Below are positions 23,139 through 34,636 of a DNA stretch of 64,000 nt, piece after piece. The position numbers and the translations under genes were made by a program. The notes beneath the pieces were generated by a model. It did not search any database and was not told where the DNA came from. It saw only the letters and a program-made list of their open reading frames with translations. Numbering within the stretch: the first letter of the stretch is position 1; each line of letters starts with the position of its first letter. The stretch spans positions 1,116,001-1,180,000 of the forward strand of contig JBAJFE010000001.1 in the NCBI GenBank assembly GCA_037903355.1, written 5' to 3'. Source of the stretch: Trichuris trichiura (Eukaryota > Nematoda > Enoplea > Trichinellida > Trichuridae).

Positions 23139-26100
23139 ATTAGCAATCACAGAAAACTGAATAATCAGAGTTTTCCTAGACTTGAGCAATCAGCATCGCC
23201 GTCATTGGGCGAAACATTACTACTCTTTACTTATGTTGGGCGAGTTCTTATACGCCGTGATAAACGGTAAGTAATACTTCACGCAATCACGTTCAGACTC
23301 ACGTCATGGCTTATACATTTCCGATCTCCAAAATGCGAAACGGTAAGAGGTTTATGATAACCTGCAGCAACTAACATCGTAGGCTGCGATGTCTCCCAGT
23401 ATTCTTCATAAGATGGGAGCCAACAGTCCTTGAAAGGACGCGCACTGGCTGCCATTGGTAAGAAATCTGCAGCATGAAGTACTAAAACCGAATTGACTAT
23501 TAACCGATCGATTTGCAATGCACAGCGGTATAAACAATATCATTTCGCATAAACGGTTAAATTACGTTCGACTCGTGTTTATCCCACCGTCAGAGTCTTA
23601 ATAATGTTCACTAAATCAAAAAGGACTTTCCGGCTGACGATGAGATCGTCTGCTCTTCAACGCGATGATAATCAAGGAGCCTACAGACCGCTGAGGGCCT
23701 TACAGGTTTGACCATAGTCAGTTCGACGTTAGTCCGAAACAAAAGGGCAACGGCCCCTTGAATACAAGATAGTTGTGGTCGAATCAGCGCTGTCGGATCT
23801 TTAAACGATCCCAAAGAAGCAGCACTAAACAACAACAACCAAACAACGGCGGTCAAATGACGCTAGTGACATCTAGATGGAGCTGCAAAGGTCCACAGGG
23901 ATCAGGCGGAAAATGTTTGAAAGACTGATAAACCTATAAGAGTGCCTAACTGACGGTTTCAATATTTAAAGTTTAGTACGCATGCTCGCTTTAACGTGCC
24001 TTGAAACTGCTGTATTCAAACTTTGTGTTCAGCCACATATGGGAACTTCATTAAAACCGCTAATCCTCGGACAGCTCGGATATGAAGGTAACTATCTCAA
24101 GGTACAGAAGAACTGACACTCAATCAGAGGAAGCTTAATTCACTGTTCTTCACCCACCCCATGTGGTCCCGCGTGAGCTCACACCGCGCAACCTTAACGT
24201 ACAACACATCAAGTTTAGCATGACGTTCGCCACAGCCAAACGTGAAATGATCGGAACAAAAAACAGGTTTTGATAACAGCAGGCAGCGATCAGGTACCCT
24301 GAATGTTTTTAATGCATACGGCGAAACGACTCTTCTGCTGAACAATTCAGAATGACGGGTGCCCCATCTAAGAGGTTTCATAATACATCTGAAGAGGTCA
24401 GTACACCACAAAAAACACAATGAAGAAAAAAGTTGGTGGAAACCGGAAGCCCACTAGTTACCCCCTTTAGTCTCATTTCAACTCTATGCAAGATTTGCTT
24501 GTTCTTTTGCTCACAATGGATGCAGTCTAAGGGATGTCTACATTTTCATAATGCATTTCGGTGACAGCTTACTCCGCTGTCTCGCACGCACGTGATCCAC
24601 CAACTACAAAAGCCTTAATGGATAGAAAATGCAGCTGTTGCGTACGCTTCATGATAATAATCTTTTGCTATACATTGATTGACCTTCGGCATGGGACGTT
24701 TTCCCAGAAACGAAGTGCTATGACCAAATCACGGTTAGATCCAATGGGGGCGTGAAACTAGGGAGCTTAAGCTAGTCAAAACTCCAGTACGTTTAGTAAG
24801 TGCATTGTTCAAGTGACAGAAGGAAAAAGGCTAAAGTAAAGCTTATGAAAGAATAAGTGGGAAGAAAGTGGACAAAGAAACGGTAGCAGGCATTCTAAGA
24901 AGCGCACAAAGCTGCGGCGCCTATGTATTGCGACTTTTGATCGCTTACTTGTAGTGGCTGGCTTTTGAAAACGTCAACTCTGACAAGTCAAGGATAAGGT
25001 TAAGCGAACTGTGAAAGCTATGCTCGACTAGGCCTAAAGAAGAACCTGCTATTCTCATGTCTTTTCCGGAAGGATTGAAACTGGTGAAATTTTAAGATTC
25101 ACTTATTTTAAAAACCTATTGTTAACGGTTTGTTAACGCACAATTTTCCCCTAATAAATATTCTGCGAGCTCATGCTTTAAAATACCTTGTCCCTTAATC
25201 GAGACCTTATTTATTGCCGTCATAACAGTCCTATCTCAGGAAAACGAGACAAAAACTCACCGACCGCTGGCCCACTCTTTCTCGAGGTTCGCACCTGTTC
25301 TTTATGCATCCCATAAGTAGGATGCACACACATGAACAAATGCGAACCCTTTAAAACGATACGAATTCCACAGTTGCAACTAACGAAACACTGATAACAG
25401 CACTGTTGACTGATGTGCAGGTTAAAATGTTTTCTAGGCCGAAAGATTTGTTCTGACGCACGGCGTTTTGACGCGGTTTAGTTTCCATTCATGGCTGTCC
25501 TTGCTCATTCTACTTTTCACCATTTATGCGTAGGGTGCTACCAAGCTTTTGTTGTACTCATAGGTACGCTATTTGCCACAGCCACGCGAGCTACCCACCA
25601 TACATCGTCGAAAGAAGGTTTACTTCCAGAAGAGATGAGGAAATAGTTTTCTTTTTCCACCTGCGCCTAAGCCTAAGCATTACCTCTTGTTTTAGCTTCG
25701 GAAAGTGCTGGCTAATATCAGCGGGAACAAAGGTTTGCCGTAACCCATCCTTCGCTTACTCCGAGCGCGCTGGCCATCATGTACCGCTATAACCTGAGTT
25801 TACACGTAGACACGAGAGATTATTTTGGAGAAAGCCCTAAACGTAGACAAACGGACCTCGCCGTAACATCGGCAGGTTGACCTATTCTGACAGGACGGCT
25901 CACCTAACGTTGACCGATCATCCCATTGCGCCTTGTGCCTCCGCCGAGGACAGCCTGTAAGGAAGTTGCTCCGAAGCTGATCCAGCCGTGTGTATGTAGC
26001 CTCGACAGGTCAAAGTTCGACTAGACAGACACGCACACGACTCGGAAAGCTGGAGCAGCTACTCCTGAGGAGGGCAACACCTGCGTCCGCTGACGACGGC

Positions 26101-26311
26101 TCAAGAACGAGCCGAAAGCTTCGCCAGACTATTGTTTGGTTTTTCATACCTTGAACGAGATTAAAGATTTTTCACTTTTTTGACTCGCTTTATGGCCAAA
26201 CACAAACGGGAAAAGTCTATGTACGTCACTTGTTCAACAATTAAACGTTCATTATTCGAAGTGCATTTCCTCAGTTGAACGTTGTTACCTTCTGGTGCTA
26301 AGAGTCAACGA
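23139..26311. other. Long region without firm gene
   Basis: Two minus-strand blocks might be terminal exons. One, at 24124-24404, follows an acceptor-like TGACCTCTTCAG and encodes KPLRWGTRHSELFSRR onward. The other, at 23611-23817, follows GTTGTTGTTTAG and encodes AASLGSFKDPTALIRP onward. Neither matches a known family or has a partner exon. Otherwise the stretch is AT-rich and apparently non-coding. Confidence 0.3.
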
Positions 26312-28610
26312 AAGAATGAACTGAATAAATCAATCCGAATAAAGAAAGTATTATTGCTTCTAAACTAATCTAGCAAAATCACAAAGACGACCCATTGGAA
26401 GTGATCATGTCCATCGTCCTTAAGCGAAGCTCAATCGGCGACTAGGTCACGCCATTTTGACACCCCACGAATTCACGTATTTAGTGTTTACTTAGACTGA
26501 GACTTATGGAGCTAGGACTGTCATCAGCCGACGCCACCAGAGAGAGACAGATTAGTACCGGTACGTGTTTGATTTTCTCCCAACGGATATACCGCAGGTG
26601 TGCAAAATGGCGAGGTGCATAAAACCGACGTTATTGTAAATCATGAATAAGCTTTTTAAGGACTAAAACGCTTCCTGAAAAAAGTGTCAACTGTAGTCCG
26701 GTGTCTGTTCATACTACAAACGTAGACAGTAAGTGGGGCCTTCGCACTAGCTGCCCTACTCAACATATCTGAGCATTCCTAAAAAACAAAACACTTCAGC
26801 TGCGCTAACATGCACTACTACCTTTTCCTTCAGCTTTTGTACCATTTCCATCTCATTGTCACTTTCCTGCTTTGCGTAATCTACAGTGCTACTTGCGTCT
26901 GCGTTCGTTCCTGGTTCGGCTAGTGCAGAGCAGAAAATTGCACCTGGGTCATGTTCGGTAGAAACGGCTATCTCCTCCTCTACTACAACGAAATCTTCGA
27001 AATCTACTGCTTCAACCACTGCCTCGCGAGTCCGACTATCACGTCAAAGGTGGACATTATCCACTTGGTCTATGAAGAATCAAGCTCTCCTAAAGCACTT
27101 CCTTATTGCCTCAGCAAGAACCTTATTCCTGGAAGAGCTGATCCAAAATACAGCGTCGAAAGCTTTAATGGACGCAGCAATTGAAGCCGCTCCCAGAGAC
27201 CAGTTGGTGACTTCCTCTTTACTGGAGAAACTGAGTCTCCCATTTCGCTTTAAATGTCTTGATTAGTCCTTGATACAGAGCCTGAGGGTTTCAGGAAGTG
27301 CTGGGAGGTAGGAACTTCAATGTGACGTTGGAGAGGTGGATGGGCGGCACAGTTATCCATTACCAATCACAAGGAACGTTTCATTCGCTTCACCTGTCGG
27401 TCGGCACCTTCTACGCACTCCTCGAATATAGCGAATGAGATCGAGCGACATTGATCTCAAAGTTACAGAGTGATCCCCTCAGGCATAAAGTTCCTAAATG
27501 CGCGAGGTTTCGCTGACCTACCAATCATCAAGGGTTTCAATTTCTCCCCAGTTGCGCTAGGGCCATGAAGCAGTGTAGAGCGTTACTTGGACAGCTTCCA
27601 GCTTTTGCATGTGTCGCCTTTTATACAACGCTTCCATCAGGCATAACGTTGAAGAACAGATCGCTTTCATCAGCGGTAAACATGTCTTGCTTCTTGAAGG
27701 CACTGCCCAAATAACGACGCTTCCCGACGAAGTCTTCCAGGACCTTTACCGGAACTTTGCTAAACTCACCGCATAACATTTCCTGAGAAATCGTATGACA
27801 GAGCTTGAGCTTCGCCAGCTAACCGATTGGTGGTTGGAAACCTGTGAACCTGAAATCCACTGCAAATCTTCTAGCAACTTTCTCGTTCATTCGGCCAAAG
27901 ATCCGTGCATTAGCCGCTCTCATTCGCTTAAACCAACTTTACGCTGGTTAAATCACTTGTTTGAGGATGAGTTTCCTCTTTCATCGCTGCGAGTCTCAGC
28001 TTTCCTTATTATATCTTTCCAAGTATTCTTGTTTAAATCTCTGCATCTCGCTAGCGGTATTCTTGCTCACATGGAACCACTCCTCTGTCTGTTTTTGACT
28101 GTTCGTTTCGAGAACGCAGATAGAGCGTACATTTTTTTCACTGCCAATTCTCTCCATTCTTTCCGTTTGGGCATAGTGCAAACCGTCATCCGCTTGGGTA
28201 GCTGTTACTGCGTAAGAACGAATGCCTTTACACGTCAAGACACGTTAAGGTCACCTTCCATAGCCGTAGCCCGACGATGTTGGGCTCGATCGAGGTAACT
28301 CGCAGACAGAGATCGCCGCGTCTGACTATTTGTAGCTGATTGGGTTTCTTGATCCTTAGGTCCGTAGCGATACTAAATGCGCGTTCCACTAGACTCGACG
28401 ATGGAAGACAAACCAGTAACTTTTTTACTACCTCCCATACGCAAGGGTACAACCATTTGATTTCTCAGCAGCCAGAACTGCTGACAACCCTGTGAAAACT
28501 TGATCTTCAACTGCACGTTCGCTTGCAACTGCAGCAGCTCTTGTTGCAGTGACATCTTGCAAAACTGGAACCAGCGTAGGAGAAAAGCAACCGTACCGAC
28601 AAAGTGCTCC
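26312..28610 (-). mobile_element. Composite repeat, copy B (Tigger relic + hAT C-terminus)
   Basis: Collinear with 14889-17181 throughout. It shares both ends and the internal hAT-to-Tigger junction. Confidence 0.85.
26756..28238 (-). pseudogene. Tigger/pogo-type transposase relic, copy B
   Basis: Same blocks as copy A, in minus-strand order: TEEWFHVSKNTASEMQRF, WFKRMRAANARIFG, TADESDLFFNVMPDGS, then the acidic C-terminal tail (EEEIAVSTEHDPGAIF). It has several stops and frameshifts. Some copy A lesions are absent here and the reverse, so the two copies decayed independently after duplication. Confidence 0.8.
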
Positions 28611-28640
28611 GAATTTTCCAAAATTTCCATTTTTTTCATT
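28228..28640 (-). pseudogene. hAT transposase C-terminal fragment, copy B
   Basis: Encodes MSLQQELLQLQANVQLKIKF, then WEVVKKLLVCLPSSSLVERA, FSIATDLRIKK and NQLQIVRRGDLCLRVTSIEP, closer to the hAT consensus than copy A. A frame change near 28440 separates the two parts. Confidence 0.8.
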
Positions 28641-29210
28641 CATGTTAACTGGTATGTTTTCGCAAAAACTTCAAGTTTGTTATCCACTGTTCGCTTCTTG
28701 GCAAAGCGAGAAGCGAAAAAGCTAATGCTGCTTTAGTATTCTGAAAACAGAGCTCGATCAGAAATATTACGGTACGATAATTAGGTTCGATTTCCGCTAG
28801 GATCAACATGAGCAGTCGCTCGTCTCGCTGTTGCTGAAAGCGATCTAATTTGTCCGGTATTCATTGTGCATTTAATTTATTTTTGGTCAATTGTCTCGTA
28901 AGCTTTAACTTGAACGTTTGCGTCAATCGTAAACTGTTCGCAGGTTACACCCATTTTTTCCAGGGTAATGCCCCTGTTTTTGAATTTTACCATGTGTCCC
29001 CATTTTGATATTTATTTTTAACAGAATATGCATTTACGCAATTTTTTAAAAATGAATGTGTGCTGAATGTCTCATAATTTTGAACTCGATCTACCTTAAA
29101 AAGCCGTCTTCGTTTCGGAACGCCGTAACTGTGTCGTCCGAGGCTGGATGGGTCTGTTACAGACTTTCGAAGGCACGTTTACCTTTTGGTTCATATTTTG
29201 AATTAAAATA
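28641..29210. other. AT-rich flank upstream of the zinc-finger gene
   Basis: No coding block or repeat recognised. It probably includes the promoter and 5' untranslated region of the zinc-finger gene; no confident TATA box was chosen. Confidence 0.4.
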
Positions 29211-31436
29211 ATGATAGCTAAAAAGTTGTATAATTTCTCTTTAAGTTACATTGTTGAAACTTTTTTCTTTGGTCAGGGTTTTCGAAATCCATTGTCAGGC
29301 ACGTTGCAGGTAGCCAACGTGTTGTTGCTTCTACTTATTTTAGTGTTTGCCCGTATACGTTTTTGTATCATGCCTGTTTTTCAGTTTGGCTTGTCAAGCG
29401 TGGGTCCACCGGAAGCATCGTCTTCTGGGCAAGTTGTTGAAGGGTTAAACAACAAAAAGGAGAAAAGTTTAGTGTGTTGCAACTGCGACAAACAGTTTGG
29501 CAAAGCTTATGACGTAAGACGGCATATGAGAACGCATACCGGAGAAAAACCTTATGCCTGTTCCTACTGCGATCGCCGCTTCGCCTTAAGGAGTACACTG
29601 AAGCGTCACTGCGGCACCCACATTGCCGAGAAGTCGTACAGATGCCGCGTCTGCTTTAAAGGTCTTTCATGCGCAAGTACTCTCCAGGCTCATATGCGTA
29701 TACACAATAATGAAAGCTACGAGTGTCCTCGATGTTCTCATCGGTTCAGAAAGAAAAACCGCTTTACGGCTCATCTCCATGGCAGACCGAATTGTGCTTT
29801 AAAGGGCAAAAAACGTACTACCATATTGAGTGCACAATCGAACGACGACGAAAAGGCGAAGAACCCTCTAGTCGATATACCTTTGCTTAAGGAGACTGGC
29901 CGTGGATTGGTACCTATTTGGAAGGGTAATACAAGCCGAACAAACGAGGCGGACTATTGGCTTCGGCGATTCGTATGCTCGTTTTGTCAAAAGCGTTTTC
30001 TAAAGCTTAGTCATTTGATATGCCATATAAGGGTTCACACCAAAGAGCGCCCTTACATATGCCACTTCTGCAGAAGGAGGTTTGCCACCTCAAGTACGCT
30101 AAGGGATCATATGACCTCACATTCAAAGAAGCGCGACTTCCGGTGCAACATTTGTGCCAAATCGTTTGTCCTTCAGCGATCGTTGAATCGGCACATGAGC
30201 ATTCACAGCAACGAGGCGCCCTACGTTTGTCCGATTTGTCATAAGCGTTTTAAAAGGCGGGAACAATGTCGGCTGCACGTAAATGTCCATTCGACCGAAT
30301 TGCCCGCGTCTACGCTGACCAGTGGCGAAGATGTTGTTTCAACGATGACCAACGACGCTGATCAAAGTAGCGCAAGCGTTGAGGCACCAATTTTAACCAA
30401 TGACGGCCAACGTGCTGTTGTCGACGCAAACTTTGTCCCGAATTGCTATCAAAATTCAATATACGGACCAGTTTACGTAAATGGAACTTATCCAATGGCG
30501 CAAAATGAAAACGAATGCAGTGGTTCTCAATACCATCAAGCGAAGAACGTCTCTTTACGTTACGGATTCGCCGGCCAACCGGAAAATGACCATTTCATTA
30601 ATGAAGCATCCCTTTTTCCCGCCAATTTTAAATCAATCGACAATATGACCTTAAGTGGAGTTCAACTGATCAACGCAACGGAATTGTACTTGTGCTACGG
30701 ATGCGCGATGACCTTTTCGCATCATGTCGACTTGGTTAAGCATCTTTTGGACAATGATTTGTCCGTGGAACATTTCAACTTGATTTTATACTCCATTCGA
30801 GATTACAGCTGCCATTTGTGCATTCACTTATCCCCTTTTGGGCTATACGAAGATTACGCCAATCATATGGAGTTGTTTCACGCTTTACGTTTTCGTCGGC
30901 GATGCCCATCTTGTTTTACCGATTTTACCGACGGTCTCGAACTGAGTCGACACATTGCTCAAGAGCACGTTTTTCATACATGGCTTTTCTTGGCCAACGG
31001 CGAGGAAACAACGCCAAATATGGATGAAGTGGCGGCAAGCGGATTTTTGACATCGTCCACTTCGTGCCTGGTTGATGAAAACGCGGAGGAACAAAGCGAC
31101 ATGATCGACGATTCAATAAGCGCCATTCTGGCGGCTATTCAAAGCTCAAACGAACCAGCAATGTTGCCCGCCATCGCGAATGTCTCATTGCCAACGTTGG
31201 AATATTCAAACGAGCAAAATGGAATTGTGCAAGCCGTACCAACCGCAAGTGGATGTCAAAAAGACGTTGAGCAATCCTATCGTACGCAAGGCGAACAATT
31301 GACCGTTATCGGTGACCAATCAAAAGATGATCAATACTGCGGCGGCAATGATTGCGAAATGGAGCGCGTAAATGTCTATCTGTGCTTCACGTGTGGCAAA
31401 GAGTTTTTGAGAAGGGACAGTTTGGCGCGTCATTGA
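29211..31436 (+). CDS. C2H2 zinc-finger protein, in-frame TGA near the 3' end
   Basis: 741 codons from ATG 29211 to TGA 31434-31436. Likely a nuclear DNA-binding regulator. Three groups of fingers are visible: about residues 88-200 (CCNCDKQFGKAYDVRRHMRT, a TGEKPY linker, CSYCDRRF, CRVCFKGL, CPRCSHRF), about 250-375 (CSFCQKRF, CHFCRRRF, CNICAKSF, CPICHKRF), and divergent ones later (CYGCAMTF, CPSCFTDF). The last finger, CFTCGKEFLRRDSLARH, is cut by the TGA, but the same frame continues 37 codons to TAA 31548-31550 and completes that finger plus one more (CEFCQKLFGRK). The N-terminus may differ: a 75-bp intron (29310-29384) with good GT-AG ends would remove a hydrophobic stretch without changing frame, and ATG 29370 is another candidate. 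Confidence 0.85.
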   Translation: MIAKKLYNFSLSYIVETFFFGQGFRNPLSGTLQVANVLLLLLILVFARIRFCIMPVFQFGLSSVGPPEASSSGQVVEGLNNKKEKSLVCCNCDKQFGKAYDVRRHMRTHTGEKPYACSYCDRRFALRSTLKRHCGTHIAEKSYRCRVCFKGLSCASTLQAHMRIHNNESYECPRCSHRFRKKNRFTAHLHGRPNCALKGKKRTTILSAQSNDDEKAKNPLVDIPLLKETGRGLVPIWKGNTSRTNEADYWLRRFVCSFCQKRFLKLSHLICHIRVHTKERPYICHFCRRRFATSSTLRDHMTSHSKKRDFRCNICAKSFVLQRSLNRHMSIHSNEAPYVCPICHKRFKRREQCRLHVNVHSTELPASTLTSGEDVVSTMTNDADQSSASVEAPILTNDGQRAVVDANFVPNCYQNSIYGPVYVNGTYPMAQNENECSGSQYHQAKNVSLRYGFAGQPENDHFINEASLFPANFKSIDNMTLSGVQLINATELYLCYGCAMTFSHHVDLVKHLLDNDLSVEHFNLILYSIRDYSCHLCIHLSPFGLYEDYANHMELFHALRFRRRCPSCFTDFTDGLELSRHIAQEHVFHTWLFLANGEETTPNMDEVAASGFLTSSTSCLVDENAEEQSDMIDDSISAILAAIQSSNEPAMLPAIANVSLPTLEYSNEQNGIVQAVPTASGCQKDVEQSYRTQGEQLTVIGDQSKDDQYCGGNDCEMERVNVYLCFTCGKEFLRRDSLARH

Positions 31437-31550
31437 AAAAACCATACAAATCCTCGGTCGAACTGTTGCGAATTTTGTCAGAAGCTTTTTGGGCGAAAAG
31501 ATACACTGCTGAAGCACAAACGTTCCAAGCATGCCGTTCAGATGAAATAA
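31437..31550 (+). other. In-frame continuation of the zinc-finger gene after TGA
   Basis: 37 codons in the same frame as 29211-31436. They supply the final zinc-ligand His of the interrupted finger (KNH after the TGA) and a complete C2H2 finger CEFC...HKRSKH, then stop at TAA. Preservation suggests a recent nonsense mutation, a sequencing error or readthrough. Confidence 0.85.
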
Positions 31551-31722
31551 CCTTTTTGCTCGTCTGTTCAACCGGAATAGTAAACTACTGCCGTTAAATA
31601 CGTCACCCCTTCGGTTTATGCATGATATTTTAATATAACGCTAAATCCGTGTCCAAAGGACAGAGCTTTCGGGATTCGAGTTCCTCCATCTTTAGCGTCT
31701 ATCATAATGCTTTTATAGACGC

Positions 31723-33938
31723 ATGAAAAGGACCATTCATGGTCGAGAGAATTCATTACGAAAGTTTCAATCAACAAGTGCATTCGCTGCTCGACGTGCA
31801 ATTGACGTGAACGTTGCATGTTACTGCAAGCAATGCGCCTGTGCAGCTATGCCACCTGAGGAGCTCAATAAACAATGGAAGAATAAAAAATACAGAAAGA
31901 AGGAAAAATTAAGCAGAAATTACAACTTAGATATTTTATTTTGCATTAGAACATTAGGAATCCTAACGAAGTGCTTCCAGTTAAAATGGGCTCAAAACCT
32001 GGACAGTCATTCCAAAAGAATCTTGTTTTCAACCGGAACGTCTCTACTAAGAAGTGTTATAAGAAAACACAGATATACATTAGCGAAACTGCGAGCAGAC
32101 TACAGTAGTACACTGGGTTTCCCCGGAAGCTGGCTACATAAAACATTTTACGAAGCCTTGGTCAGACATGTGGACTTTGCCACAAGAACAATTTGCATAT
32201 CGCAAAAACAGGTACTAAAAAAGAAATCTGATAACCTTCGAGACAGATTCCCGAGCACATCTCAACATTGCTAAAGAAATACGGCGCTAGGAACCACTAA
32301 GTCAGAGTTAAATACAGCCGTAATAAATCTTAGTTGCTCCCCTTTAAGTGAGAGTGAAAAGACTATACTAAAAAAAGGACTAAACTTTGTGCCGACCCCT
32401 AAACAACCACTTTTTCTTGTCATCATTGCTTCAGTTGAAGACAATTTATCTTCTGTTGACCCACAGAAGGCCATACAGATTAAATTTAATTTGTCTACAT
32501 TAATCCTAGATCAACGCTTCAATATCGCTACGAACTTAAACCAATAGGAGATAAACTGCTTAAACCAACTTAGAAAGAAACCTAACAGAATTATAACTAA
32601 AGCAGATAAAGGCAATAGAATTATTCTACTTGACAGAACCACCTACATTGAGAAGATGACGGCTATCTTAAACGCCAACAGTTATACACCTCTGCCCAAT
32701 GATCCTACAGAAACTTCCAGGAAAAATCATCATTCTCTTCTCATCACATATGCTACAGAAACGAAGGAAACGGAAATCATCAAATTAACAACGCATCTTA
32801 AGTTTGCATCGAATAACAGACTTCCTGAGCTCTATGGTCTTCCAAAAGTACAGAAACCAAAGGTCCCATTAAGGTCTCTACAATAAACAGTAGCACAAGT
32901 GAACTCAGTCGATATTTAAAAAGAGTCATCAAACTTCTAACTGACAAGCAACTGTCATTCGACAAGAATAGAAAAACTTTCGTCAACGAAATATGAAACT
33001 GCCACTAAGAACTCGACGAAATTCTAGTCACTTACGACGTGGGAGAATTATTCCACAGCATTCCAATATCAGATACTTTAAAGACTATACAGTCTCCTCA
33101 ATGCGGATACAAATTTCCTCAGCAGAACTGAATTAAATTTTTTTTCATATTATCAAGCTAGTGTTCTTCTGCATGCAAAAAAGCAATTATTTTCTCTTTG
33201 ATAATAAGTTCTACATGCAATCCAGGGGAGTCCTTAAGGGCAGCTCATTATCCACTGCCTTGCAGAAATCTTCGTGGAAGGTTTTGAAAGACAAATATTT
33301 GAAATGGCGGATAGAGACAAATTGCTCCTCCCCTCTTCAAGAGATATGTAGATGACGTCTCCGTAATTATAAAAGATGAAAGAGAAGAACAATTTCTACA
33401 GTTTCTAAACAGCATCCGCCCAAATCAAACTGTCTTCGCAATGGAAAAAGAAGAAAATAAAACTCTTCCTTTTCTGGATGCTATGATTATTCGCACAAAG
33501 AAAACACTCAAAACCAGAGTTTATAAAAAACCCACACAGAGACCAACACCTCAACTTCCCATCGCATCATCCACAATCTGCAATGCATGGAATCCTCTCT
33601 GGAATGTTTAATAGAGCAATCAATTTATGCGATCCCGAATTTCTTCAATCAGAGCTTAACTAAATTAGAAAGATTTTCTACAAAAACGACTATCCGAAAT
33701 CTTTTATTGACCACGTGTTCAACTACAAGCTTCGCAACCAGGAATCATACCAACTCAATATCTTGCAAAATACATGTTTAGGTATCCCCTATGGGGAAGA
33801 ACTAGACGAAAAGAATGTCCGACTAGGAAGACCATTAGGGTTCAGAGTCTTTTCCAAGTGTTTACCGAACTTCAGGTCAATTCTTTGTAAGGACAAAACG
33901 AAAATCCCAGAAAAGACAAAAACAGGCTTAGTCTACGC
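31723..33938 (+). mobile_element. Penelope-like retroelement (PLE), decayed
   Basis: Reverse-transcriptase blocks in PLE order are scattered over three frames: LLRSVIRKHRYTLAKLRADY, KKGLNFVPTPKQPLFL, RIITKADKGNRIILLDRT, LPELYGLPKVQKPKVPL, LVTYDVGELFHSIPISDTL, FYMQSRGVLKGSSLSTAL, then the segment leading to a GIY-YIG endonuclease (KTKTGLVYAIRS). Stops and frameshifts are many. The GIY-YIG part is interrupted by a hAT at 33939; a continuation seems to resume at 37225. Confidence 0.82.
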
Positions 33939-34636
33939 CATACGTTCTTAAAGTGGGTTATGTGCCCCTCAGGGAATCTTTGGGAATCACATAAGAGGAA
34001 CTCCGGCAGAATTATCCCTAGCGTAGGAGGGCTATCAGAGAGACGTCGTAAGAAGGGTCTTTCTTAACTCGTTTTCATCAAAAGGGGAGGCGGCAACTTC
34101 AAAGTAGGTCCAGTAGGGATTGTTTACCGGTGATCCTATTCCGCCCTAGCCTAAGAGTACACATAAGGTGTATATCCATTGTGCTCCCCATGCCGGCAAT
34201 CCATGCACAGCTGTTTCATTCCTTCACGTCCACTGTTCCATTGAGCTCTTAATCCCCAGTTGACCTCCTTTGAAAGTGCCTCCTCCAATTCTGTCAGGGA
34301 CGAGTTAAGAAAGATTCGATGCGGCAATCTATCAGCTAAATTCCTTTCCCACCCTGATGGTCATCTTTCTCATTCATCCCTGTATTTTAGGTGACACTTA
34401 TTGGGCGCAGACTCTTTTTGTGAGTCTTCCCGCTTCAGTTCTTTCGTCTTCCCGTTTCGTCATCGGCGGACTTTCGTTTCCATCACGTGTGCCGTGTTCC
34501 GCCTTCATCTTACGATATCATACCTCCGTACAAAACATACTCGCCTATGCATATTTTTTCTTGTTATTGTCGTTTGCTGCAAATAAACGGTATCGTTGCC
34601 GCAACTTCTCAGCCCTCTAATACAGCAACGACAAGA

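Noticed and set aside
23611..23856. Minus-strand frame starting with a signal-peptide-like hydrophobic stretch
   Set aside because: The first codon is TTG, no ATG is in frame, and only a weak acceptor could open it.
25526..25792. 88-codon ATG frame
   Set aside because: No motif, no duplication partner, biased composition; likely chance.
31616..31850. Hammerhead ribozyme, as found in some Penelope-like elements
   Set aside because: The conserved CTGATGA and GAAA core could not be found in proper order.
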